Shown in pieces: positions 44,730 to 53,226 of a stretch of 64,000 nucleotides of DNA (position 1 is the first letter of the stretch; each line of letters opens with the position of its first letter). The translations under genes were made by a program, and so were the position numbers. The stretch comes from Flagellimonas spongiicola (GTDB taxonomy: Bacteria > Bacteroidota > Bacteroidia > Flavobacteriales > Flavobacteriaceae): contig NZ_JAMFMA010000003.1 in NCBI RefSeq assembly GCF_023502425.1, positions 248,001 to 312,000 on the forward strand. The letters run 5' to 3'. A model generated the notes under the pieces. That model ran no database searches and had not been told where the DNA came from. It saw only the letters and a list, made by a program, of their open reading frames with translations.

Positions 44730-46676
44730 ATGTCAAAGATTAAAACATTTTGCTTTTCGTTAGTAGCCTTTTCATGTATTGGCCTGGTAGGTTACGGGCA
44801 AGGTAAAAAATCGAAAGGAGACGACTATTTTTTTCAGTATCAGTATGGTCAGGCGGTAATGGCCTATGAATCGGAGATGTTGAAAGGTACATTGACACCA
44901 GAACAGTTTTTGAATTTAGCAGAAGCATATTTTAATATCGATAACTTTCAAAAAGCGTCAGAGACCTATTTTGAATTGTATGAGAAGGAAATCCCAATGG
45001 GGAATCACCATTTCAATAAAATGCTTCAAAGTTTATCAATGACATCCAGTAAGAATCGAATTGAAGCGATTTTGGCTACTAAATTCTCCAATTTTGAAAC
45101 AGAATTTATGGAGAACCTTGAGTTCAACAACCAATTATTGAATGGTGCAAATAGTATTTCTGAAACTGAATTCAAGATTTTCAATTTAAATGGAAATAGT
45201 CCTCAATCAGATTTTTCGCCTTCCTTTCATAGTGATAAACTGCTTTTTTCCAGTGGTCGGTCACAAGACAAAAAATTCCGGTATGTTCCAACGGGTGAAG
45301 GATACTTGAACATATATGAAGGGGAATTGAGCTCTGATGGCCAGATAAACGCTGCAATGCCATTCACGGGAATTCCATCTTCCAATTATCACAAGGCCAC
45401 TCCTTTTTATTCCGAAAAATTGGAGAGTATATTCTATGTGTTGTCTAATACTCAAAATGGGGAATTGGCATTCGATTCCAATGGAAAAAACTCCTTGGCC
45501 GTTGGGATGCAGATTAAAAATGGCCCACATCGTATGTTGCTCAAGGATTTAAGCACTTCTTTTTATTACCCATTTTATGATGAAGAGAGCGAGAAATTGT
45601 ATTTCTCTGCCAATTTTGATTATGGCTATGGCGGAACGGATATATATTATGTACACACGAATAAAGGACAAATAATGTCAGCACCTATAAATCTAGGTCC
45701 ACGAATTAACTCCCCTGGTAATGAAATAGCACCTTATCTGTTTGATGATAGTTTTTATTTTTCATCTGATGTTTTCTATGGTTTAGGTGGAATGGACATT
45801 TATAAGTCAAATATTGAGGGCGATACATTTAGCATTCCAGTAAATCTGGGTCAAGGTGTCAACTCATCCAAGGATGATTTTGGATTGATAATTAGAGATC
45901 ACGAAGAGGGCATGCTGGGTTATTTTGCATCTAATAGACTTGGAGGAAAAGGAAATGATGATCTATATGGCTTTAAAGTGGACAAAAAGCCAGGACTCAA
46001 GACATTGATTTTTAAAGGTCGTGTTGTTAAAACGAACGACCCTGGTGAAGCAGTTGAGCGGGCGGAAGTTAGGCTTTTGGGTCTTGAAGGAAATCTATTA
46101 TCAGAAACCTTTACTGCCACAGATGGTACTTATCGTATGGAAATACCTTGGACAAACGAATTGAAGTTGGTTACCAATAAGGATCGTTATTCATTTAAAG
46201 AAAAGTATTTTTCGGAAGAAGAATTGGATGCGCTTGAAGGTAATAATACGGATGTTTCCATATCCGCCTATGATGATCTTGTAGAAGAGAAGGAAAATCA
46301 AAAAGTAGTAAAACTGAATGAATTCTTTTTTGCTCGGAGTAGAACACAGCTTACACCTGAGATTACCCAAGAATTGGATAAGGTGGTCGCATTCGTAAAG
46401 GAATTTCCTCAAGCACAACTGAGAATTGAAACTCATACCGATAGCCGTGGTGGCAGTAGTACTAATTTTAGACTCACCCAAGGACGTTCAGATGCGGTTA
46501 AGGACTATTTGATTGGAAAGGGCGTACCAGCAGGTAATATTTTATATTCTATTGGCTATGGGGAAGATAAAATATTGAATAATTGTACCAATGGGGTATA
46601 TTGTTTAGAATTCCTACACAAACAAAATCAGCGAACATTGATTGTAGTACTCAACGATAATCTAATGTTTGATTGA
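44730..46676 (+). CDS. OmpA-family protein with TPR, propeller and peptidoglycan-binding domains
   Basis: A 648-residue protein resembling type IX PorE and its relatives. After a signal peptide (to about residue 24) come a helical TPR-like segment (about 28-110), a WD40-like beta-propeller of PD40 repeats (about 150-415, with SDKLLFSSGR and YFASNRLGGKGNDDLYGF), a carboxypeptidase-regulatory-like domain (about 428-500), and an OmpA C-terminal domain (about 530-645, with HTDSRGGSSTNFRLTQGRSD carrying the Asp and Arg of peptidoglycan binding). It probably ties the adhesin/PorP pair to the cell wall. Confidence 0.92.
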   Translation: MSKIKTFCFSLVAFSCIGLVGYGQGKKSKGDDYFFQYQYGQAVMAYESEMLKGTLTPEQFLNLAEAYFNIDNFQKASETYFELYEKEIPMGNHHFNKMLQSLSMTSSKNRIEAILATKFSNFETEFMENLEFNNQLLNGANSISETEFKIFNLNGNSPQSDFSPSFHSDKLLFSSGRSQDKKFRYVPTGEGYLNIYEGELSSDGQINAAMPFTGIPSSNYHKATPFYSEKLESIFYVLSNTQNGELAFDSNGKNSLAVGMQIKNGPHRMLLKDLSTSFYYPFYDEESEKLYFSANFDYGYGGTDIYYVHTNKGQIMSAPINLGPRINSPGNEIAPYLFDDSFYFSSDVFYGLGGMDIYKSNIEGDTFSIPVNLGQGVNSSKDDFGLIIRDHEEGMLGYFASNRLGGKGNDDLYGFKVDKKPGLKTLIFKGRVVKTNDPGEAVERAEVRLLGLEGNLLSETFTATDGTYRMEIPWTNELKLVTNKDRYSFKEKYFSEEELDALEGNNTDVSISAYDDLVEEKENQKVVKLNEFFFARSRTQLTPEITQELDKVVAFVKEFPQAQLRIETHTDSRGGSSTNFRLTQGRSDAVKDYLIGKGVPAGNILYSIGYGEDKILNNCTNGVYCLEFLHKQNQRTLIVVLNDNLMFD

Positions 46677-46681
46677 AATGC

Positions 46682-47935
46682 TTAAACTAAAAGTATCCAA
46701 CAATAGTAAAGGGCAAAGAAAGATAGAAATATCATTCCTAGGTAAGTAAGTATCTGCAATCCCATTTTAGGTCGCTGTGCTTCGGGTACATCGTTCCCCA
46801 TCACTGTTTTCAAATTCATCCACCCAACTAAAGGAGCCATAACAAAGGAGACAAAGGTTGCCAGTGCTACTAAATTCCCCATGTTGGCACCAAACCCTAC
46901 AATTACAATCCAGTTGATCAGTGCCATTAAAATTACAGTAACCGCAAAGGAGTGCTTACTACTAAAAATAGATTTATCTGGAAATAGTTTTTGAAGTACA
47001 TCCAAGCTGACACGAGAAACCGCGTCATGTGCGGTCATACATGTACTGAACATAGTTGCGAATGCGGCAACCGCAATCAATATATACGCCCAATTACCAA
47101 TATGGGTAGTGAAAAGATTTACTACCTGATCAGCAAAAACCACGGCATTTCCACTTAACTCTGTACCAGTGCCATACAGGGTCATCCAACCTATGATCAA
47201 AAAGAAAACAGCCAATAACGCGGTCATTATATAGCCTGCATTGAATTCCTGTAACGATTCCTTAAGGGTTGGCTTTTCTTTCATGGTTTTCTGGTTTTCC
47301 ATGCTCCAAAGACTCACCCAACCAGAAGCTTCCACCGCTGTTGGCATCCAGCCCACCAAACTAATCAAAAACAGAATGCCAACTTCATTGAAAATTTCGG
47401 GTCTTTGGAACGTTTCAGCTCCAGGAACTGCTCCTTTATTCAAAACCATTACTGTTGTAATAAGTAACGCTACGAACAAGATGGAGATTACGGCCTTTAA
47501 AGAGTTTTCCAAAAACCGGTACTTACCGATAATCAAAACTGTACCTATGAAAACGAATAAACAAAGGGCTACAACCCCTTCACTTACGCCCGAAATGTCA
47601 AACAAGTTCATCAATAGTCCGGCAGTAACAATATAAAGTGCGGCGAGAATTGTAAATGTTGAAACCACGGTAACCAAAGCGTATATCCACAAATACTTTC
47701 GACCTAAATTCAAATAACCTTGAATCAAACTTTGATCCGTTACCGAAGTATATCGAATACCAAATTCAAAAAATGGATATTTAAGAATATTGGCGAGAAC
47801 AATCGGAATTACCATGACCCAACCATATTGGGCACCGGCTTTTGTTGATAGTACTAAATGGGAGGTACCAATGGCCATACTTGCAAAGAGTAAACCGGGT
47901 CCTAGGTTTCTGAGAAGCGTTTTTAATTTTGACAT
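46682..47935 (-). CDS. Nramp-family transporter lacking the canonical metal-binding motif
   Basis: A 417-residue protein with about eleven membrane helices and the Nramp start GPGLLFASMAIGTSHLVLST. Canonical Nramp metal transporters bind the metal with DPGN in helix 1 and a Met in MPH of helix 6. Here helix 1 has IGTS at residues 22-25 and helix 6 has MPT at 196-198, so the Asp, Asn and His are missing although the Met remains. It may transport something other than a divalent transition metal. The convergent end with the OmpA gene leaves 5 bp and no terminator. Confidence 0.85.
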   Translation of the reverse strand: MSKLKTLLRNLGPGLLFASMAIGTSHLVLSTKAGAQYGWVMVIPIVLANILKYPFFEFGIRYTSVTDQSLIQGYLNLGRKYLWIYALVTVVSTFTILAALYIVTAGLLMNLFDISGVSEGVVALCLFVFIGTVLIIGKYRFLENSLKAVISILFVALLITTVMVLNKGAVPGAETFQRPEIFNEVGILFLISLVGWMPTAVEASGWVSLWSMENQKTMKEKPTLKESLQEFNAGYIMTALLAVFFLIIGWMTLYGTGTELSGNAVVFADQVVNLFTTHIGNWAYILIAVAAFATMFSTCMTAHDAVSRVSLDVLQKLFPDKSIFSSKHSFAVTVILMALINWIVIVGFGANMGNLVALATFVSFVMAPLVGWMNLKTVMGNDVPEAQRPKMGLQILTYLGMIFLSFFALYYCWILLV

Positions 47936-47955
47936 GTAGTGAAAAGTACGTGTGT

Positions 47956-47987
47956 CTAAAATAGTATATTTATGCTTCTTCGTACAA
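47956..47987 (-). promoter_or_regulatory. Possible promoter of the Nramp-family gene
   Basis: On the minus strand: TTG at 47987-47985, 21 bases, TATTTTAG at 47963-47956. One base departs from TAnnTTTG. The leader to the ATG at 47935 would be about 14 bases. Confidence 0.3.
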
Positions 47988-48030
47988 ATGAATGATAAAT
48001 CGCTATTGATTCCAATAAAATCTTAACTAG

Positions 48031-49077
48031 ATGAAGCTCATGAAGAAACTGCTAAAAGGATTTTTCATATTAATTGCAATTCTGATTGTTGGTTACCTAA
48101 TGGGACCTAAGGTGAATAAACCAAATTTGGATATTACGCTTCCTAATGTGGCTACAAACCTGAAGGATTTGGAGCGGAAAATTGCTGAAAATGAAGCTTC
48201 AATTGGTAACATAAAATCGGACAATGCGGCCAAAATCATTTGGTTTGATAGTATTCCAGCCAAGACAACATATAGCATCGTTTACTTGCACGGTTGGTCT
48301 GCGAGTAGGATGGAAGGTAACCCAATTCATATACAGACGGCTAAGAAATTTGGTTGTAATCTGTATTTGCCAAGGTTGGCAGGCCATGGTTTGGATGAAC
48401 AAGAACCAATGATGAACATAACATCAGATGCCGTAATCAACTCAGCAAAAGAGGCCATTGCCGTAGCAAAAATGATGGGTGAAAAGGTGATTGTAATGGC
48501 CACCTCAACGGGAGGGACATTGGCTTTACATTTGGCTCAAGGTGATCCAGATATTGCGGCAATTATATTGTATTCACCTAACATTAAAATTTATGACCCA
48601 AATGCAAAACTGCTCTCGGGACCCTGGGGTTTGCAATTGGCTCGATTGGTTAAACAAAGTAACTATCATGAATTTAAATCCACCACGGAGAAAAAGAAAT
48701 ACTGGACTACAAATTATAGGTTGGAGTCATTAACACAGTTGCAATCCTTAATTGATAACACCATGGTTCCAGAAACCTTTCAAAATATTAAACAACCTGT
48801 TTTCCTTGGCTATTACTATAAGAATGAGTCATTGCAGGACCAAGTGGTTTCCGTTCCGGCGATGCTTGAAATGTACAATCAATTGGGTACACCTAATAAT
48901 CTGAAACGTAAAGAGGCTTTTGCGGAAACTGGTAATCATGTAATGACAAGTTATTTGACATCCAAGGATTTGGAATCCGTGCAAATCGCCACAAATAATT
49001 TTCTAATGGAAGTATTGGGATTGGAAGTCATATCAACGGGTTCCAATAATGGTTTGTTGATAAAGGAAATTTTGTAA
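48031..49077 (+). CDS. Membrane-anchored alpha/beta hydrolase
   Basis: A 348-residue protein with an N-terminal membrane helix (about 8-25) and an alpha/beta-hydrolase domain. The oxyanion loop is LHGWSAS (86-92). The nucleophile elbow reads MATSTGG with Ser159, so the first Gly of GxSxG is Ala. A candidate catalytic His lies in ETGNHVMTSY near the C-terminus. It would act outside the cytoplasm or at the membrane. Substrate unknown; 62 bp before tetR but with the tetR promoter between, so a functional link is only possible. Confidence 0.85.
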   Translation: MKLMKKLLKGFFILIAILIVGYLMGPKVNKPNLDITLPNVATNLKDLERKIAENEASIGNIKSDNAAKIIWFDSIPAKTTYSIVYLHGWSASRMEGNPIHIQTAKKFGCNLYLPRLAGHGLDEQEPMMNITSDAVINSAKEAIAVAKMMGEKVIVMATSTGGTLALHLAQGDPDIAAIILYSPNIKIYDPNAKLLSGPWGLQLARLVKQSNYHEFKSTTEKKKYWTTNYRLESLTQLQSLIDNTMVPETFQNIKQPVFLGYYYKNESLQDQVVSVPAMLEMYNQLGTPNNLKRKEAFAETGNHVMTSYLTSKDLESVQIATNNFLMEVLGLEVISTGSNNGLLIKEIL

Positions 49078-49113
49078 TTTGTTAAAGTTTTATTAGAAAA
49101 TAGGAAACCTAGA

Positions 49114-49123
49114 CGACTGGTCA
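49114..49123. promoter_or_regulatory. Putative TetR operator in the tetR promoter
   Basis: CGACTGGTCA, one base from the palindrome TGACnnGTCA, directly abutting the -7 element TATATTTG (49124-49131) of tetR. The same palindrome occurs twice upstream of the exporter gene, suggesting autorepression. Confidence 0.5.
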
Positions 49124-49139
49124 TATATTTGTGGCCGCG

Positions 49140-49739
49140 ATGGAGATGAAGACAGCAAAAGGAGAGCAAAAATCGTGTCAATTACTGGAAAAAGGCATGG
49201 AGGTGATGTGGTCCAAAGGATACAATGCCACCAGCGTCAACGATATTGTTCAGGCAGCGGGAGTGCCGAAAGGATCATTTTACTTTTATTTTGATAGCAA
49301 GGAGGATTTTGCTGTGAAAGCTCTTGAAGTGTACTTCAGGGAACATTTTGAACCGGCAAAAAAAATATTGGATAATACTGATTTTTCACCCAAAGAAAGA
49401 ATTTTAAACTTTTATCAATTCAGAAACAATGTCTTGCTGGAAGAATTGGATTGTAAAATGGGTTGTTTGGCCTGTAATTTAGGTAGTGAAATGGCAGAAC
49501 ACAGCGAAAAAATCAGGAATTCGATAGTAACCAAGGAAAAGATGATTCATGAAGCGATTGCAGAAGTGGTCATTGAAGCTCAAGAAGCAGGTGAAATCAG
49601 TAAAGAATTGAACGCTAAGGATGTAGTTTCTTTTTTTGAAGATGCGGGCAAAGGAGCCATGGTTTCAATGAAGGAATTGCAAAGTGCTTATCCAATAGAC
49701 AATTTTATGTCGATGTTAAGAACCTTTATGTTCAGCTAA
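49140..49739 (+). CDS. TetR/AcrR-family transcriptional regulator
   Basis: About 199 residues from the ATG at 49140 (an earlier GTG at 49131 overlaps the promoter). The N-terminal helix-turn-helix is clear: VMWSKGYNATSVNDIVQAAG, then VPKGSFYFYFDSKEDF. The C-terminal ligand domain (about 60-199) has a Cys-rich patch (DCKMGCLACN). It lies 169 bp upstream of the RND exporter in the same direction, and matching palindromes before both genes suggest it represses itself and the exporter until a ligand, perhaps the exported lipid or drug, is bound. Confidence 0.93.
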   Translation: MEMKTAKGEQKSCQLLEKGMEVMWSKGYNATSVNDIVQAAGVPKGSFYFYFDSKEDFAVKALEVYFREHFEPAKKILDNTDFSPKERILNFYQFRNNVLLEELDCKMGCLACNLGSEMAEHSEKIRNSIVTKEKMIHEAIAEVVIEAQEAGEISKELNAKDVVSFFEDAGKGAMVSMKELQSAYPIDNFMSMLRTFMFS

Positions 49740-49763
49740 TTTTTTTTTTGACCATCCAATAGA

Positions 49764-49773
49764 TGACTGGTCA
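49764..49773. promoter_or_regulatory. Putative TetR operator 1 upstream of the exporter
   Basis: TGACTGGTCA, a perfect TGAC-N2-GTCA palindrome followed by ATTATTATAA. It is 25 bases after the tetR stop and 136 before the exporter ATG, and nearly identical to the site in the tetR promoter. Confidence 0.55.
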
Positions 49774-49826
49774 ATTATTATAATAATTAATTACTTACCT
49801 ATGTAGCATTAGTATAAATAAAAAGT

Positions 49827-49836
49827 TGACCGGACA
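49827..49836. promoter_or_regulatory. Putative TetR operator 2 upstream of the exporter
   Basis: TGACCGGACA followed by ATTATATAA, 63 bases (about six helical turns) after operator 1 and in the same orientation with the same AT-rich tail. A related but wider-spaced inverted repeat, TTGAC-N5-GTCAA, lies at 49865-49879. Confidence 0.5.
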
Positions 49837-49908
49837 ATTATATAAAAACATGTCCAAAAACATCTTGACAATTCGTCAATTCAAAAACATCTCAATAAAC
49901 CTTAATCA

Positions 49909-52287
49909 ATGAATGCAATCAAAAAAACCAAAAATGCCGCAAACGCGTTTGCGAAGAACTGGGCAAATTTTGTGATCAGATACAAATGGCCCGTACTTAT
50001 TATGACTTTACTACTTGCCATGGGACTCGGATCCCAGGGTAAGATGGAATTTGATGGGGACTATCATGTGTTCTTTAGCGAATCAAACCCTGAATTGGAA
50101 GCTTTTGACGCTTTACAGGACAAGTATACCAAGGACGACAATATAATTGTTGTGCTAGCACCTAAAAATGGTGACATTTTTACCCGGAAAAACCTTATTG
50201 CGATTGAGGAGCTTACAGCTGAAGCTTGGAATACGCCTTATTCATCAAGGGTAGATGCTGTTACCAATTTTCAACATACCAGTGCGGTAGGGGATGATTT
50301 ATATGTTGATGACCTTTCTTATGATTCTGCGAACAAAACCAATGAAGAAATTGAAGGCATCAGAGAAAAGGCACTGAAGGAACCTTTACTTGTTCATCGA
50401 ATCATCAATGAGGAAGGTAGTGTAACTGCAATCAATATCACTGTTCGGTTACCTGGTGAGGATAGTGCAAAAGAAATCCCGGAAGTTACTATTGCTACAA
50501 GGGAGATGATATCCAAATTTCAGGAAAAACATCCGGAGTTTGATGTGTACACCACGGGATTGGTACCGTTGAACACTGCATTTTTTGAATCCTCCCAAAA
50601 GGATTTAATGTTGACCATGGTCATGCTGCTTATTGTAATAATTGTCACCTTGATTCTTACGCGAAACATTTTCGCTACAATAGCCACGCTATTTGTGGTA
50701 ATCTTTTCCATTGTTAGTGCGGTTGGTTTTGTTGGGCTCAATGGTATCAAATTAACACCGCCTTCAGCTGTTTTCCCAACAATGATATTAACGCTTGCCG
50801 TTGCGGACAGTATACACATCTTGATTACCTATCTCCAGAAATGGCGCAAAGATGGTCTGGACAAGAAGGCAGCACTGGTAGAATCCATGCGGTTGAATTT
50901 TATGCCTGTGTTCATCACTAGTTTGACCACGGTTATTGGCTTCTTGACCCTGAACTATGGGGATGTACCACCTTTTTGGGACTTAGGTAACATCGTGGCT
51001 TTTGGAATGACTATGGCATTTTTATTTTCAACAACAACCCTACCTGCATTAATGGCCATTTTTCCAATATGGAAACCTAAAGCAGTAAAAACGAATAAAG
51101 AAGTAACTACTAGTGGTTACGCTAAGCTTGGACAGTATGTTGTTCGGCAGCCTGTTAAATTGACCGTCATTTCATTAGCCATAATTGGAATGTTAACCTA
51201 TTTGGCCACTAAAAATGTGTTCAATGATGAGTTCGTGGAATACTTTGATAACACGGTTCAGTTTAGACAGGACAGTGATTTCATAAACGAAAACCTGACG
51301 GGTTTTTACAATGTTGAATTCTCAGTTGGAAGTGGAGAAAGTGGTGGAATCAACAACCCGGAATATCTTCAAAAACTTAATGATTTTGAAGATTGGTTGG
51401 AAGAACAACCCGAAGTAGTGCATGTTAACGCATTTAGTGAGGTGGCCAGAAGAGTAAACAGGTCTATGCATGGGGATGATCAATCTTTTTATAAGGTACC
51501 TGAGAATCGCGAGGAGGCTGCACAATATCTGCTACTTTACGAATTGTCATTGCCTTTTGGCCTGGACTTAAACAATCAAATAAATGTGGACAAGTCAGAA
51601 TCTAGGGTAACCGTAACACTTCAGAACAATTCAAGCGCAGAAATGATTGCATTTGCAGAACGCTCCGAAAAGTGGCTTAGGGACAACACTCCTGAAGCTA
51701 TGAATTCAATAGGAGTGAGCCCTACTTTGATGTTCTCAAAACTTGGGTTTAGACAAGCAGATAGCATGCTCAAAGGAAACATCATTGCACTGTTATTGAT
51801 TTCATTGGTGTTGATGATTGCACTGCGAAACGTGAAATTAGGATTACTCAGCATCATTCCAAACGTGACACCAGTTTTAGTCGGTTTTGGACTGTGGTTT
51901 TTGTTAAAAGGTACTATCAACACTGGTATGGTCATCGTTTTTGGGATGACCTTAGGAATCATTGTGGATGATACCGTGCATTTTATGAGCAAATTCTTAA
52001 GGGCAAGACGTGAATTGGGTTATGATGCCAAGGATGCAATTATTTATGCATTTGAAACCGTGGGTAAGGCTTTGGTGACTACAACAACTGTGTTGTTAGC
52101 TGGATTTATTGTTCTGTCCACGTCAAGTTTTGCCTTGAATAGTTATATGGCCCGTATTACAGTAATCATCATTTTGGCGGCACTGATCATAGACTTCATC
52201 CTGTTGCCCTCACTTCTAATTTTGGTAAGTGGGGACAAGGGTAAAGTGGAAACACCGTCACACGTACAAGTTCAATTGGATAAATAA
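49909..52287 (+). CDS. RND/MMPL-family exporter (hydrophobe exporter type)
   Basis: A 792-residue inner-membrane protein, shorter than the roughly 1040 residues of AcrB-type pumps and like MmpL/HAE3 exporters. It has twelve predicted helices in two halves, each with one helix then a periplasmic domain and five helices. Proton-relay acids are present: Asp300 in AVADSIH and Asp687-Asp688 in IVDDTVH. Proteins of this type move lipids or hydrophobic compounds. There is no adaptor gene next to it; instead a LolA-like carrier and an outer-membrane protein follow, implying transfer of a lipid-like cargo to the outer membrane. Confidence 0.92.
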   Translation: MNAIKKTKNAANAFAKNWANFVIRYKWPVLIMTLLLAMGLGSQGKMEFDGDYHVFFSESNPELEAFDALQDKYTKDDNIIVVLAPKNGDIFTRKNLIAIEELTAEAWNTPYSSRVDAVTNFQHTSAVGDDLYVDDLSYDSANKTNEEIEGIREKALKEPLLVHRIINEEGSVTAINITVRLPGEDSAKEIPEVTIATREMISKFQEKHPEFDVYTTGLVPLNTAFFESSQKDLMLTMVMLLIVIIVTLILTRNIFATIATLFVVIFSIVSAVGFVGLNGIKLTPPSAVFPTMILTLAVADSIHILITYLQKWRKDGLDKKAALVESMRLNFMPVFITSLTTVIGFLTLNYGDVPPFWDLGNIVAFGMTMAFLFSTTTLPALMAIFPIWKPKAVKTNKEVTTSGYAKLGQYVVRQPVKLTVISLAIIGMLTYLATKNVFNDEFVEYFDNTVQFRQDSDFINENLTGFYNVEFSVGSGESGGINNPEYLQKLNDFEDWLEEQPEVVHVNAFSEVARRVNRSMHGDDQSFYKVPENREEAAQYLLLYELSLPFGLDLNNQINVDKSESRVTVTLQNNSSAEMIAFAERSEKWLRDNTPEAMNSIGVSPTLMFSKLGFRQADSMLKGNIIALLLISLVLMIALRNVKLGLLSIIPNVTPVLVGFGLWFLLKGTINTGMVIVFGMTLGIIVDDTVHFMSKFLRARRELGYDAKDAIIYAFETVGKALVTTTTVLLAGFIVLSTSSFALNSYMARITVIIILAALIIDFILLPSLLILVSGDKGKVETPSHVQVQLDK

Positions 52288-52311
52288 ACAGTAACATTCA
52301 AATTATACAGC

Positions 52312-53094
52312 ATGAAAAAATATAGAATTTTTACAGCAGCGTTTACAGCAATATTGGCTATTTCCATGAGTTACGGCCAGTCGTCGGAGGAACGCGGATT
52401 ACAAATTGCAAAGGCCGCAGAAAAAGCGGATGAGGGATTCGGAAGTTCCATTGTGGAACTCAAAATGACTTTAAAGAATAAAAATGGTCAGACCAGTGAA
52501 CGCTACCTGACAACACGTACTTTGGAACTGACTGAGGATGGTGATAAATCGCTGATAGTTTTTGACAGTCCTAAAGACGTAAAGGGTACAGCGACACTGA
52601 CCTTTACCCATAAAGTAGGTGCGGATGATCAGTGGTTATATCTGCCCTCAATCAAAAGAGTGAAGCGAATTTCATCAAACAACAAATCAGGGCCATTTGT
52701 AGGTAGCGAGTTCGCCTACGAAGACCTCTCATCCCAAGAAGTGGAAAAATACGCTTATAAATTTCTAAAGGAAGATGGAGATATGTTGATTGTGGAACAG
52801 GACCCAGTTGATCCAAAATCAGGTTATACAAGAAGAGTGGCGACCTATAACAAAGGGAAAGGGTATCGTTTGGAAAAGATTGAATTCTATGATCGTAAAA
52901 ATGCGTTGTTGAAGACTTTGGATTACAGCGATTATAAACTTTACAAAAACAAGTTTTGGAGGGCATTGAGCCTTAATATGGTCAATCATCAAAGTAACAA
53001 AGAAACTTTGTTGAAATTCAGCGAATACAATTTTGGTTCTGAATTGGTTGACGAGGATTTTACAGAAGTTGCATTGAAAAGGGCAGGGAGGTAA
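52312..53094 (+). CDS. LolA-like outer-membrane lipoprotein-sorting family protein
   Basis: A 260-residue exported protein (signal peptide ending MSYG-Q) with the LolA_like fold seen next to RND/MMPL exporters: DGDKSLIVFDSPKDVKGTA, then DDQWLYLPSIKRVKRISS, FVGSEFAYEDLS and a C-terminal half with KNKFWRALSLNMVNHQS. LolA-fold proteins hold lipid moieties in a half-barrel pocket. Located 24 bp after the exporter, it likely accepts the exported cargo in the periplasm. It is distinct from the housekeeping LolA. Confidence 0.88.
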   Translation: MKKYRIFTAAFTAILAISMSYGQSSEERGLQIAKAAEKADEGFGSSIVELKMTLKNKNGQTSERYLTTRTLELTEDGDKSLIVFDSPKDVKGTATLTFTHKVGADDQWLYLPSIKRVKRISSNNKSGPFVGSEFAYEDLSSQEVEKYAYKFLKEDGDMLIVEQDPVDPKSGYTRRVATYNKGKGYRLEKIEFYDRKNALLKTLDYSDYKLYKNKFWRALSLNMVNHQSNKETLLKFSEYNFGSELVDEDFTEVALKRAGR

Positions 53095-53226
53095 TCCTTG
53101 ATCCATTTTTGTCTGAATGAGTGCCATGACCGAGGAACTGTTCGCGTACAAGTGTTAGTTATGATCATATGAAGAAGAAAGCTTGTATACCTTGGTTATG
53201 GCATCTCAATAATACCCCATCTAGAT

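Noticed and set aside
49865..49879. TTGAC-N5-GTCAA inverted repeat as a further TetR operator.
   Set aside because: Spacer of five differs from the two-base spacer of the other sites, so it is listed only as a possibility.
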